Origin: Bacillus pseudomycoides DSM 12442
GTDB lineage: Bacteria > Bacillota > Bacilli > Bacillales > Bacillaceae_G
Direction of reading: 5' to 3'
Length of the DNA stretch: 33,127 bases
Assembly (NCBI RefSeq): GCF_000161455.1
Contig: NZ_CM000745.1
Span: 2,058,101-2,091,227 of the forward strand
Shown here: in pieces, positions 1 through 7,952 of the stretch
Numbering within the stretch: the stretch's first letter is position 1
How the letters are laid out: the number at the start of each line of letters is the position of its first letter
Translations under genes and position numbers: made by a program
Notes under the pieces: generated by a model
Database searches by the model: none
What the model was told of the DNA's origin: nothing
Seen by the model: the letters and a program-made list of their open reading frames with translations, nothing else

Positions 1-1454
1 TTCCGCATCCGTTTAAGTCAGGGGAACGTCTCTATTACACTGGGGACAAAGCAAGTTATCTGCCTGACGGTGATCTCCGGTTCCATGGTCGTATGGATGA
101 CCAAGTAAAGATTCGTGGTTTCCGGATTGAACTGGGAGAAGTTGAAGCAACTTTGCAGGCGCATTTGTCCGTAAAAGAAGCTGTTGTACTGGTAAGAGAG
201 GATCATCCAGGAGACAAACGATTGGTAGCTTATGTAGTTGGTGAAGGAAGTGTAAATGAATGGCGGGAGCATCTGAAAACACATTTACCGAATTATATGG
301 TTCCTGCACACTTTATTGAGGTAGACGCGATTCCGCTTACAACAAATGGGAAGGTTGATCGAAAGGCACTGAACAGCTTAACGATTCAAAAAGAAAGTAC
401 CTTTTCTACACCAATTATCCCACGGGATGAAATCGAGTATCAGCTGATTAGAATCTGGCAGGATGTGCTACAGATAGAAGATGTCCATGTAAACGATGAT
501 TTCTTCGATAGAGGGGGTCACTCTCTCCTGGTAATCAAATTGATTTCAAAGGTCAGAGAGAAATTTGGAAAAGAGATTAAGGTGTCCGCACTGATTGAGA
601 ACCCGACAGTGGAAGAAATCGCTTGTCTCATCCGTGACAATCATGGTATGGAAAAATCGTTATCGGTTCTGGTTCCATTACAAGAGTCAGAGAAAAGGCC
701 TTTCTTCTGTGTTCATCCGTTTATGGGTAATGTATTCTGTTACATTCAGCTAGCAAGGTTACTCAAGGATCACTGCTCATTTTATGGTCTACAGAATCCT
801 CTCGTAGAGAAAGAAGGAATGGACGGGTTGACTTTGTCGGAAGTAGTTCAACTCTACATCGAGGAAATGAAGCGAGTTCAGCCAGAGGGGCCGTATCGTC
901 TGGGAGGATGGTCTCTGGGCGGTGCCATCGCCTATGAAATCGCAACTATACTACGGAACCAGGGAGAAGAAGTTGAGATGTTGGTACTCATGGATACCAA
1001 GGTACCTTCAGAACAGGATCACAAGACAGAGGATGATATGCTTTCTTATATATTGAAGCATTTCATCCATTTAGATCTAGTAGAGCAGGGAGAAGAACTC
1101 GTTCATCAACAGGACATGCTTGTTGATCAGTTGATCGTGGAAGGAGTGCTCCTGCCTGATGCGGATCTTACGAGTCTAAAGCAGATTATCAATGCCCACA
1201 GGAAGGGTCTAAATTTAATGGCAGAACATGTTTTAACGCCATATTTTGGGGAGGTCATCTACTTCAGTGCTGAAGAAGGTAGAGATTTATTCACGGATTG
1301 GAGGCCGTTATTACAGGGGAAAGTGAATAAGTATTCGGTGCCTGGGTCGCACGAAGAGATTGTCTTCTCCCCAGCAGTGGAAAAGATAGCCAAATGTCTC
1401 GTAAATGAATTAGAAGGGATAGAGGGAGCGTACCTTTCGTTAACCACAAAGTAG
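1..1454 (+). CDS. Nonribosomal peptide synthetase, C-terminal module (5' partial)
   Basis: The frame is open from base 3, so the gene starts upstream of the window. The visible protein begins at adenylation core motif A7 (YYTGD) and continues through A8 (GRMDDQVKIRGFRIELGE), A9 (LPNYMVP) and A10 (NGKVDR). Next comes a peptidyl carrier domain whose GGHS serine takes the phosphopantetheine arm. The last part is a type I thioesterase with nucleophile motif GWSLGG, a probable acid in LVLMDTK and a histidine in VPGSHEE. This is therefore the terminating A-PCP-TE end of an assembly line that releases a finished peptide by hydrolysis or cyclisation. The substrate pocket lies upstream, so the product cannot be predicted. 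By eye the GC content is higher than in the transferase and thioesterase genes that follow, which suggests a different origin. A carrier-protein activator and an editing thioesterase lie just downstream. Confidence 0.95.
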   Translation, partial: PHPFKSGERLYYTGDKASYLPDGDLRFHGRMDDQVKIRGFRIELGEVEATLQAHLSVKEAVVLVREDHPGDKRLVAYVVGEGSVNEWREHLKTHLPNYMVPAHFIEVDAIPLTTNGKVDRKALNSLTIQKESTFSTPIIPRDEIEYQLIRIWQDVLQIEDVHVNDDFFDRGGHSLLVIKLISKVREKFGKEIKVSALIENPTVEEIACLIRDNHGMEKSLSVLVPLQESEKRPFFCVHPFMGNVFCYIQLARLLKDHCSFYGLQNPLVEKEGMDGLTLSEVVQLYIEEMKRVQPEGPYRLGGWSLGGAIAYEIATILRNQGEEVEMLVLMDTKVPSEQDHKTEDDMLSYILKHFIHLDLVEQGEELVHQQDMLVDQLIVEGVLLPDADLTSLKQIINAHRKGLNLMAEHVLTPYFGEVIYFSAEEGRDLFTDWRPLLQGKVNKYSVPGSHEEIVFSPAVEKIAKCLVNELEGIEGAYLSLTTK

Positions 1455-1603
1455 AGTGTCTAGAAAGATACAACTTTATGAACATAAATTTTCACTATCA
1501 AAGGTATTATTTGTGAATAGTGATGTGAATGCAAAAAAAGCCGCTTAATGACTGTACATCAAATTTGAGACATTACGAATATATCAATAGCAGCACTGTA
1601 TAG

Positions 1604-1693
1604 GGTTCTGGTGCAATAGAGACATAGAAACATACATGGACAGTTCAATGACAGATTATGATGCAATTACCCTGAAGTTTCTGCACCAGAACC
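1604..1693. mobile_element. MITE-like element with IS6-type terminal inverted repeats (copy A)
   Basis: The element starts with GGTTCTGGTGCA (1604-1615) and ends with its exact reverse complement TGCACCAGAACC (1682-1693). These ends resemble the termini of IS6-family elements such as IS240 known from B. thuringiensis (recalled, not searched). No transposase fits inside 90 bp. Bases 1616-1668 match 3338-3390 at 49 of 53 positions, and a more degenerate relative lies near 12424-12529. The same 12-mer end also occurs at 8625-8636 behind a transposase fragment. I see no clear target-site duplication. Confidence 0.7.
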
Positions 1694-1720
1694 GAGTATC
1701 TTAATTATATTTCCAGGTGA

Positions 1721-1762
1721 AAATTGTATATTTACATTAATATGTAAATATACAATTTTTTT
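1721..1762 (+). terminator. Rho-independent terminator
   Basis: A perfect 17-bp stem (1721-1737 pairs with 1742-1758) encloses the loop TAAT and runs into a T tract. It is placed to end transcription from the synthetase before the transferase gene. Confidence 0.8.
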
Positions 1763-1833
1763 GATTTATATGTATTTCAAGGGTGTTACGTAATACATAA
1801 GATTTTACATCTCTAAAAAGGAAGTGATTTATA

Positions 1834-2523
1834 ATACGAATTCACGCTGTAAAAATACCAAAGAATATTGATAATGATTTGTTTAATCAGTTTAGTAATT
1901 TGATTTCAAATGAGAAAAGAGAACGAATAAAGCGTTTAATAAAATTGGACGATATTAATAGGATATTGATAGGAGATTTGTTAGTCCGTTCTTTAATCTG
2001 TGAAAAATATAAAATTAATAATGACGAAATTAAATTTGTATATAATAAGCACAGAAAACCTTTTGTTAAAAATTTTTCTGATTTTCATTTTAATATTTCG
2101 CACTCAGGAGAATGGGTGGTTTGTATTACTGCTAATTCAAATGTTGGTATTGATATAGAAAAAATTTCAGAAATAGACGCTCTTAAATTAGCACAAGAAT
2201 TCTTCTCAGAGGAAGAATTTCATGATTTATCTAATATAAATTCTGATGAACAAATTAGTTATTTTTTTGATCTTTGGACGTTAAAAGAAAGTTATATAAA
2301 AACTATTGGGAAGGGGCTTTATATCCCGTTAAATTCATTCTCCATAAAAAAAGAAGCTCAAAATTCAATTTCATACAAGAACATACCTCGAAATTTTCAC
2401 TTTAGACAATATAATATTGAGCCTAATTATAAGATGTCTGCTTGTGCAACACTAGATGAGTTACCAAAGGAGATAATAATTAAAGATATTTATATAATTT
2501 GCCAGAATATAAACAAATTTTAA
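1834..2523 (+). CDS. Sfp-type 4'-phosphopantetheinyl transferase with apparent ATA start
   Basis: This enzyme moves phosphopantetheine from CoA to the serine of carrier domains, such as the one at the end of the neighbouring synthetase. The family motifs are present: NISHSGEWV, GIDIEK (magnesium ligands) and FDLWTLKESYIKTIGKGL (W..KE...K). The first ATG/GTG/TTG codon in frame is TTG at 1879, giving 214 residues with no convincing ribosome binding site. The frame is open further upstream. From codon 1834 (ATA) the protein aligns without gaps with the start of B. subtilis Sfp as I remember it (IRIHAV... against MKIYGI...), giving 229 residues against 224. A Shine-Dalgarno-like AGGAAGTGAT (1819-1828) sits correctly for 1834. 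Either ATA is used as the start, or an ATG was lost and a short form starts at 1879. A type II thioesterase follows after 15 bases. Confidence 0.85.
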   Translation: MRIHAVKIPKNIDNDLFNQFSNLISNEKRERIKRLIKLDDINRILIGDLLVRSLICEKYKINNDEIKFVYNKHRKPFVKNFSDFHFNISHSGEWVVCITANSNVGIDIEKISEIDALKLAQEFFSEEEFHDLSNINSDEQISYFFDLWTLKESYIKTIGKGLYIPLNSFSIKKEAQNSISYKNIPRNFHFRQYNIEPNYKMSACATLDELPKEIIIKDIYIICQNINKF

Positions 2524-2538
2524 TCGAAGGAGACAGTA

Positions 2539-3261
2539 ATGACGAAGATTAAACTTTTTTGTTTGCCACATGCTGGGGGATCTGCGTTTAATTACTCAAA
2601 ATGGAAAAAATACTTTAATCCATTTATTGAAGTAATCCCTATAGAGTTAGCCGGTAGGGGATATAGAATTGAAGAAAGCCTTTATCATAGTATTGAAGAG
2701 GCTGTAAATGATGTCTATAAAATTATTATTAAGCAGCTAAATAATTCACCATATATTCTATATGGACATAGCATGGGAAGTTTGATCGCCTATGAATTAG
2801 CCAGGAAAATACAAATTTCCAATGACGTATTACCTGAGTTTCTTGTTTTGTCTGGTAGAAATCATCCAAATAGCAAAATAAAAGATATCCGACACAATCT
2901 ATCTAATGAACAATTTAAAAATGAAGTTATTGCTATGGGTGGTACACCATCCGAGGTGTTTCAATCAGAAGAATTAATGGAAATTTTTCTCCCCATTCTA
3001 AGAGCGGATTTTAAAATCGTAGAGACATATATACATAATAATAATATACAAGTATGTGACATTGATTTTCTGATCTTAAATGGAAAAAATGATGAATTAA
3101 CTTCATATGAAGAGGTAAAAAAATGGGAGCAATACACAAATAAAATGTGTACATTCCACTCTTTTGAAGGTAAGCATTTCTTTCTACATGAAAACATCGA
3201 GGAAATAGCAAGCATAATTATAAGAAAGTTAGTTTCTCAAAGATCCTTAATGTATTTTTAG
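2539..3261 (+). CDS. Type II (editing) thioesterase of the GrsT/SrfAD family
   Basis: This 240-residue alpha/beta hydrolase belongs to the stand-alone thioesterases that clear misprimed acyl groups from carrier domains of peptide synthetases. It opens with the typical LFCLPHAGGSAFNYSKW segment. The nucleophile is in GHSMGSL, the acid is likely in NGKNDELTSYEEV and the histidine in FEGKHFFLHEN, so the triad looks intact. The length is normal for the family. The start has a good ribosome binding site (GAAGGAGA) and follows the transferase gene by 15 bases, so the two genes are probably one transcript. Base composition is much more AT-rich than in the synthetase, as in the transferase. Partner and function are inferred from family and context. 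Confidence 0.92.
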   Translation: MTKIKLFCLPHAGGSAFNYSKWKKYFNPFIEVIPIELAGRGYRIEESLYHSIEEAVNDVYKIIIKQLNNSPYILYGHSMGSLIAYELARKIQISNDVLPEFLVLSGRNHPNSKIKDIRHNLSNEQFKNEVIAMGGTPSEVFQSEELMEIFLPILRADFKIVETYIHNNNIQVCDIDFLILNGKNDELTSYEEVKKWEQYTNKMCTFHSFEGKHFFLHENIEEIASIIIRKLVSQRSLMYF

Positions 3262-3314
3262 AATTTTCTAAATCGGTTTTAAGACTGGAAAAAATATCAA
3301 AGGTAAAAAAATTA

Positions 3315-3418
3315 GGTTCTAATACAAAAATCATTTGATAGAGACATAGAGATCTACATGGACAGTTCAATGACAGATTATGATGTAATTCAAAACAATT
3401 TATCATGTTTCGACAGAA
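3315..3418. repeat. Degenerate copy B of the IS6-ended repeat
   Basis: Bases 3338-3390 match 1616-1668 at 49 of 53 positions. The left end GGTTCTAATACA (3315-3326) is a mutated form of GGTTCTGGTGCA. The right end near 3409-3418 is too degraded to place exactly. The repeat is in the same orientation as copy A, so the two copies bracket the transferase and thioesterase genes as direct repeats. Confidence 0.65.
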
Positions 3419-3578
3419 GACTCCTTCTTCAAAAATGTGAAGGTGTGAAACAACAATTTTAGGTGAGAGATGAATGTTCTTAGGCGTGAGCCTATGCGTT
3501 TTTGAATACTGTAGTCAAAAACCACTTAGCATATAGGCTTGTCTTTTGTTGTTAGTAATCTAAGAGTAGTTTGGGTCT

Positions 3579-3625
3579 AACGATATTCTTTCTGTAAATT
3601 CCTACAAAAAGAATATCGTTTTTTT
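3579..3625 (+). terminator. Rho-independent terminator after the thioesterase
   Basis: A perfect 13-bp stem (3579-3591 with 3608-3620) is followed by a run of T. It probably ends the transferase-thioesterase transcript. It could also act on the minus strand, but no minus-strand gene lies nearby. Confidence 0.8.
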
Positions 3626-3758
3626 GCATTAATGTTATCCCATTTTATGATAATATCTTAACGCTTTTATGGTAATGTCCTTTATTTTAGCAACTTCTCC
3701 AATAGAAAATAAGTTTTTCACCCTAATCACTTCCTTTATATTTTTTCTAATATTACCG

Positions 3759-3789
3759 TTGACTCTCCTCTTAGAGGAGACATTATTAT
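3759..3789 (+). promoter_or_regulatory. MerR-family-type promoter with 19-bp spacer and operator dyad
   Basis: TTGACT (3759-3764) is separated by 19 bp from TATTAT (3784-3789). The overlong spacer holds the dyad TCTCCTCT-T-AGAGGAGA (3764-3780). Promoters activated by MerR-family regulators have this layout, because regulator binding twists the DNA to realign the two boxes. No MerR gene is visible in the window, so the regulator must lie elsewhere or be lost. Confidence 0.65.
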
Positions 3790-3849
3790 TATAATAAGAT
3801 ATTTACATACGAAATGAAAATTTACTTATATAAAAGGGAGTTTACAAAG

Positions 3850-3948
3850 ATGGATAAAGTAATATACAGAAGTCTAGTTAAAGAAGATTATGAGTCTATT
3901 AAAAAATTGATTGGTGAAGCATTTGGCTTCAATGAAGGCAAAACTTAA
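3850..3948 (+). pseudogene. N-terminal stub of a GNAT acetyltransferase
   Basis: ATG at 3850 follows a good AAAGGGAG ribosome binding site and opens a 32-codon frame starting MDKVIYRSLVKEDYESIKKL. This resembles the first strand and helix of GNAT N-acetyltransferases. The frame stops at 3946-3948, before any acetyl-CoA binding motif could occur, and the rest of the domain is absent. The gene appears deleted internally, because its promoter upstream and a terminator just downstream are both still there. A functional micropeptide cannot be excluded. Confidence 0.6.
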
Positions 3949-3984
3949 TGTATTTTATACTGTTATGATTTTTAAATAATAGTA

Positions 3985-4016
3985 AAAACCGTATCCCTCA
4001 TTTGTGATACGGTTTT
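3985..4016 (+). terminator. Terminator after the acetyltransferase stub
   Basis: The 11-bp stem AAAACCGTATC / GATACGGTTTT (3985-3995 with 4006-4016) has a 10-base loop and ends in TTTT. It would end the transcript from the MerR-type promoter. Confidence 0.75.
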
Positions 4017-4182
4017 CCGCTTTATACCTTTATGGTTAGGTTGAACTTCTATTTTCTTAATTATCGCTCTCAGTAAAGGCTTGAAACTACTCAGCATTGA
4101 AATGCCGAGATTCCTACGAACGCCAGTGTAATCACTAGTTATTGTACGTAATTAATGCTGTAGAAAAAAAGGAGAAAACAAC

Positions 4183-4800
4183 ATGGAATGGGTTTATGAA
4201 TTATTTCAGCAATATGGCTACTATGTAGTACTTGTTGGAACATTGTTAGAATATATTGCATTTCCGTTTCCGGGGGAGCCGACGTTAGTGTATGCGGGTT
4301 ATTTGGCACATAAAGGAGATTTAGAATTACCGCTTTTAATTATTTTATCATTTATTGGTACAAGCGCTGGGATGACAATTCAGTACTTTTTAGGCAATAA
4401 ACTTGGTATGCCTTTTGTACAGAAATATGGAAAATATGTATTTTTAACACAAAGAAAAATTGATTTAACGAGAATGTGGTTTGATAAATATGGATATTTC
4501 CTTATCTTTATTGGATTTTTCGTCCCAGGTGTACGTCATTTTACTGGTTACTTTGCAGGGATTATTAATTTACCCCTCCGTCGTTTTGCCATAACGATCT
4601 ACTCTGGTGCTCTATTCTGGGTATCTTTCTTTTTAATCGGTGGCTATTGGCTAGGAGGAAACTTACATGATATATTTGAAGTGCTTGGACAGCACATTGG
4701 GAAAATTATCTTCGGAGCGATAATCATTGTAGCCATTACGTTAGGTATTCATTTTCGAAAAAAATTAAAGAGTGTATTTGTAAAAAGTATTGGCTATTAA
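4183..4800 (+). CDS. DedA-family membrane protein
   Basis: This 205-residue integral membrane protein belongs to the DedA (SNARE-associated/VTT domain) family. Members are involved in lipid carrier recycling, envelope homeostasis and resistance to antimicrobial peptides. The hallmarks are the early LEYIAFPFPGEPTLVYAGYLA segment and the GFFVPGVRHFTGYFAGI segment with the conserved arginine. Hydrophobic stretches lie around residues 12-30, 45-65, 105-125, 140-160 and 170-192. The length is typical. The start has a strong ribosome binding site (AAAAAGGAG), and a terminator at 4818-4850 ends the gene, so it is a single transcription unit. Which lipid it moves cannot be told from sequence. Confidence 0.92.
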   Translation: MEWVYELFQQYGYYVVLVGTLLEYIAFPFPGEPTLVYAGYLAHKGDLELPLLIILSFIGTSAGMTIQYFLGNKLGMPFVQKYGKYVFLTQRKIDLTRMWFDKYGYFLIFIGFFVPGVRHFTGYFAGIINLPLRRFAITIYSGALFWVSFFLIGGYWLGGNLHDIFEVLGQHIGKIIFGAIIIVAITLGIHFRKKLKSVFVKSIGY

Positions 4801-4817
4801 AATAAAGTAGTAGACTG

Positions 4818-4850
4818 AAAAGGTGTTTTCTAATCATGAAAGCACCTTTT
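4818..4850 (+). terminator. Terminator after dedA-like gene
   Basis: A 13-bp stem with one G-U pair (4818-4830 with 4838-4850) ends in a T tract 18 bases after the stop codon. Confidence 0.8.
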
Positions 4851-5055
4851 TATTATCAAAACCAAACCTCACAAACGGGTCTTTTTTCATTTTGACAAAT
4901 TACTTACATTATCCTAGAACCGGGAAAAGATATATTTTATATAAAAAATCAATTATGAATATCCATACAAATAATTGAAAGAAAAAGAATTGTGTTAAAT
5001 AATCTAAGTATAATTTTGTATAATTTAGGTAAATTCTGCTACTAGGAGGCTAATA

Positions 5056-5391
5056 ATGAAAGGGTTAAAGAAAATATTTCCATTCTTTTTTCAAAACAAA
5101 AGGAAAGATACAGATAAAGAAAAAACGAATTATAAAGAGACGGCAACAAAAACACTTAACTATTTTATTGAATTAGAGCATTTCAATTTCATGAATTGCG
5201 ATAAAGAGTCTATAACTATGCATTCATTTAAAAGTTTTTTTCACAAAGAACCTAATATTCATATACCAGATTTTATCAATCCTAATGGAACTCCACATCA
5301 GGATATGCAAATATTCCTTCAAAAAAAGGAAATAGCGCAAAAGGAAAATATCTTGCAGATAATAATGCGTCATTATTTTATTTACCAGTAG
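5056..5391 (+). CDS. N-terminal segment of a frameshifted SF1 helicase gene
   Basis: This 111-codon frame starts at ATG 5056 behind an excellent ribosome binding site (CTAGGAGGCTAAT). It is Lys-rich at first (MKGLKKIFPFFFQNKRKDTD) and has no recognised domain. It ends at 5389-5391. The frame one base back (-1) is open from about 5316 and leads without interruption into the helicase that ends at 7889. That helicase frame has no start codon or ribosome binding site of its own before TTG 5478. I therefore read this ORF as the true beginning of the helicase gene, with about 89 residues belonging to the full protein of about 943 residues. The tail after the shift site (residues 90-111) would be out-of-frame sequence. 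Confidence 0.75.
   Translation: MKGLKKIFPFFFQNKRKDTDKEKTNYKETATKTLNYFIELEHFNFMNCDKESITMHSFKSFFHKEPNIHIPDFINPNGTPHQDMQIFLQKKEIAQKENILQIIMRHYFIYQ
5322..5328 (+). other. A-AAA-AAG heptamer at the helicase frameshift
   Basis: In the frame starting at 5056 the codons here are CAA AAA AAG. The heptamer A-AAA-AAG (5322-5328) has the same sequence and phase as the E. coli dnaX -1 slippery site. Slipping back one base continues as AAA AAA GGA, which is exactly the helicase frame. No clear stimulatory hairpin or well-placed upstream Shine-Dalgarno is visible, so a simple one-base deletion (for example in ATATTCC, 5311-5317) or a sequencing error fits equally well. Confidence 0.5.
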
Positions 5392-5477
5392 CAAAAAATG
5401 AAGTATTAAGGTATTTCTCGAATGAATCTAAGCAAAAAGCGAGTTTTACTGATTTCCAAAAGGACCCGAATAGTTTT

Positions 5478-7889
5478 TTGATCCATATTCAACTAAATCA
5501 GATGCTTAAGCTAATCCCTGATACCTCGCTCGAATCTAGTGTGGTGGTTAGTCCGATTGTGAAGTACTTTCTACGTACAGGGAAGAGTCTAAAGGAGCTA
5601 GAATCAGATTTAATCAATACGATATCATCTGTAATTGAAAGTGATAATTATGGAAAAAAAGACAAAACGCTTGAATTTAGTGGGTTGAAAGAACAAGATT
5701 CTTTAGAAAAAGATATCAATTATATACATATCAGATTTAAAAATTGGGAAGAGCTGACACGGAATATTCAAAGTATATTGCAATCATATATTTCAAAGAG
5801 ACATTTCGATAAAGATGGTGTATTTCGGTTTTGCAGTGAAAAAGAATATGAAAAATATGTCCGTCTAACATATAAAGAACATGTAGGCGTAAACAGTTTT
5901 TATATAAATGATTTAGAAAAAGTAAAATATGAAATTAAAGATAGCTCTGTTGGTAAAGCTTTAGAAACCTATTTATCTTTAAGTAACTGGGAAGCATTAA
6001 AAAACTCAGGTGAGAGGGTGGATTTATTTAAGAATGAAAGTATAAGTGAAATGAAGAGCATATTACGAAAAATACCAATTACGAGATGGCCCTCGGAATT
6101 TCCATTAGGACTCATGCAGCAGGTTGCTTTAAATCTTATTATTGCAAAATCAAAAGAAGATAATGGCTTTATTTTTTCTGTTAATGGGCCACCGGGAACA
6201 GGTAAAACGACGTTGTTAAAAGACGTATTTGCGAATATTTTATTTGAAAAAGTAAAGTTTCTAAAAGAGGCCACAGATGTATTCTCAAAAGTGCAATTTG
6301 CGGAGGGACAAGAAGATTATTATTATTCCTTTCACCCTAAACTTAAGGAGTATCGTATTTTAGTAACATCTAATAATAATTCTGCAGTTGAAAATATAAG
6401 CGTGGATTTACCAAAAGATAAAGATTTACTGAAAAACGGTTATCAATTCTTGGGATTCGACAAAGAGAAAAAATGCTGGGGGAAAATTTCTGCGGCAATG
6501 GGAAAAACTGCAAATATAAAGGAATACTTCACTACAATTACAGAGGATTTACAGCGTGTTGGTGATTTAGAGCATGAAAACGTATATTCATTTAAACAAT
6601 TAGAACAAAATGTGCTGAAAAAGATAGCTACGGTAAAAGAGAATGATGTCTTTCATAATGTTAATGAAAAGAAATGGCAAACATCAGAGGAACAATTTGT
6701 GAATATCGACGGTGAAAACAAAAATGAGCGGATGAATTGCGAGCGGAGTAAACTTTTTGCAAAGTTAATGAGTGAATATAATGCTTTTTTAATTGCAAAT
6801 CAAGGCAGGATTGAAAAGAACTTATCTTTAGCAAAAACCTATTTTTTAGGCGGTAAAGAAAAAGGAAATCTTGATTCTCAAATTAACGAAGCCCAAAGAG
6901 ACAATTTCATTCAAGCTATGTTTGATACTGTATTTTTACTCACTCCAATTATCTCATCAACATTTGCTTCCATTGCAAGGTTTTTAAAAGATTTAAAGAC
7001 GGAGGATATAGGTTGGTTGTTTATCGATGAAGCAGGCCAAGCTACTCCCCAATCTGCAATAGGTGCGATTTGGCGCTCTAGGAATGTTGTTGTTGTAGGA
7101 GATCCCTTGCAAATTCCTCCTGTTGTTACATTAAGTGATGACCAACTTAAACTAATTGCAAATGACAGTGCTGGAATAAATGAGCAATATAATTTCTATT
7201 ATCGTTTAACTAGAAATGAAGTCAGTGTTCAAGAGTTTGCTGATCTTAATAATAGATATGGAGGCGAGATGATTGACTCGAATCAGAATAAAACATGGTT
7301 AGGGTCACCTCTGCGTGTTCATAGAAGATGTGAAAATCCAATGTTTTCAATATGTAATGAAACAACGTATCAAGGTAAAATGTTCTACGGATTAACGGAT
7401 ACTAAAAGTAAAGAAAGTAAGCCTCAATATGTTAGCCAATGGTTAGATATAGGTGGGAAAACATATGGGTCAGGAAATCACTTTATTCCCGAACAAGGTG
7501 AAAAAGCAATTGAGATTGCAAAAAAATTCTCGCAAGATAACCCAGATAAATCTTGCTATATTATTTCACCTTTTGTAAGTGTTGTTCAAAAATTAAAGCA
7601 ACTAAAACAACAAAAACTACCTGGGAAAGAGTATGAAAATATTGAAATTGGGACTGTGCACACTTTTCAAGGGAAAGAGGCACCGATGGTTATTTTTGTA
7701 TTAGGAGTAGATAATCAAAAACAAGGTCCACTAAAATGGGCTTCTAGTACGCCAAATTTACTCAATGTTGCAGCAAGTAGAGCAAAAGAGGTATTCGTAG
7801 TGATTGGGAATGCAGAAAGTTGGGGGAAACAAGAGTATTTTGACATTGCTTATCGATATTTAGCAAAAGAATTAGCTGAAATAAAATGA
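5478..7889 (+). CDS. Superfamily 1 (UPF1-like) AAA helicase/ATPase, main body
   Basis: This large ATPase has SF1 helicase motifs in order. They are Walker A GPPGTGKTTLLKD (6187-6225), the DEAG-box segment LFIDEAGQATPQSA (7018-7059), motif III GDPLQIPP, motif IV-like RVHRRCENPMF, motif V GTVHTFQGKEAPMV and motif VI NVAASRAKEVFVVIG. The DEAG box, the VHTFQG segment and the late arginine finger suit the UPF1/Dna2-like SF1B group, whose bacterial members often occur in defence or mobile regions. The role here is unknown. TTG 5478 is only the first formal start codon and has no ribosome binding site. The frame is open from about 5316 and most likely continues the ORF starting at 5056. A terminator at 7921-7952 ends the gene. 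The neighbours are unrelated, so it looks like a stand-alone cargo gene. Confidence 0.88.
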   Translation: MIHIQLNQMLKLIPDTSLESSVVVSPIVKYFLRTGKSLKELESDLINTISSVIESDNYGKKDKTLEFSGLKEQDSLEKDINYIHIRFKNWEELTRNIQSILQSYISKRHFDKDGVFRFCSEKEYEKYVRLTYKEHVGVNSFYINDLEKVKYEIKDSSVGKALETYLSLSNWEALKNSGERVDLFKNESISEMKSILRKIPITRWPSEFPLGLMQQVALNLIIAKSKEDNGFIFSVNGPPGTGKTTLLKDVFANILFEKVKFLKEATDVFSKVQFAEGQEDYYYSFHPKLKEYRILVTSNNNSAVENISVDLPKDKDLLKNGYQFLGFDKEKKCWGKISAAMGKTANIKEYFTTITEDLQRVGDLEHENVYSFKQLEQNVLKKIATVKENDVFHNVNEKKWQTSEEQFVNIDGENKNERMNCERSKLFAKLMSEYNAFLIANQGRIEKNLSLAKTYFLGGKEKGNLDSQINEAQRDNFIQAMFDTVFLLTPIISSTFASIARFLKDLKTEDIGWLFIDEAGQATPQSAIGAIWRSRNVVVVGDPLQIPPVVTLSDDQLKLIANDSAGINEQYNFYYRLTRNEVSVQEFADLNNRYGGEMIDSNQNKTWLGSPLRVHRRCENPMFSICNETTYQGKMFYGLTDTKSKESKPQYVSQWLDIGGKTYGSGNHFIPEQGEKAIEIAKKFSQDNPDKSCYIISPFVSVVQKLKQLKQQKLPGKEYENIEIGTVHTFQGKEAPMVIFVLGVDNQKQGPLKWASSTPNLLNVAASRAKEVFVVIGNAESWGKQEYFDIAYRYLAKELAEIK

Positions 7890-7920
7890 AATAGACAACC
7901 TTATGAATTTTTAGAAATAG

Positions 7921-7952
7921 GAGCTGTAATGGTAAATTTACAGCTCTTTTTT
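7921..7952 (+). terminator. Terminator after helicase gene
   Basis: The stem GAGCTGTAA / TTACAGCTC (7921-7929 with 7938-7946) is followed by six T, 32 bases after the helicase stop. Confidence 0.85.

Larger units (their letters stand above)
1455..1833. other. Intergenic region after the peptide synthetase
   Basis: No gene is visible in these 379 bases. They hold a weak hairpin near 1491-1522, a 90-bp element with IS6-like ends at 1604-1693, a strong terminator hairpin at 1721-1762 and the ribosome binding site of the next gene at 1818-1828. The separation suggests that the transferase is transcribed independently of the synthetase. Confidence 0.7.
3262..4182. other. Intergenic region with repeat, terminators and a gene stub
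   Basis: No intact gene is visible in these 921 bases. They contain the second copy of the 53-bp repeat, a terminator at 3579-3625, a MerR-type promoter at 3759-3789, a 32-codon acetyltransferase stub at 3850-3948, a second terminator at 3985-4016 and the ribosome binding site of the DedA gene. An ORF of 34 codons (3358-3462) runs through the repeat but has no ribosome binding site, and I do not call it. I could not identify 4021-4160. Confidence 0.65.

Noticed and set aside
1..3261. Assignment to a named lipopeptide cluster such as kurstakin
   Set aside because: Only the end of the last module is visible and the specificity pocket is missing. The combination with transferase and thioesterase is too general to name a product.
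3358..3462. 34-codon ORF starting MDSSMTDYDVIQ in the repeat
   Set aside because: It lies in a mobile repeat, and the other copy keeps only the first part before a different ending. No ribosome binding site is present.
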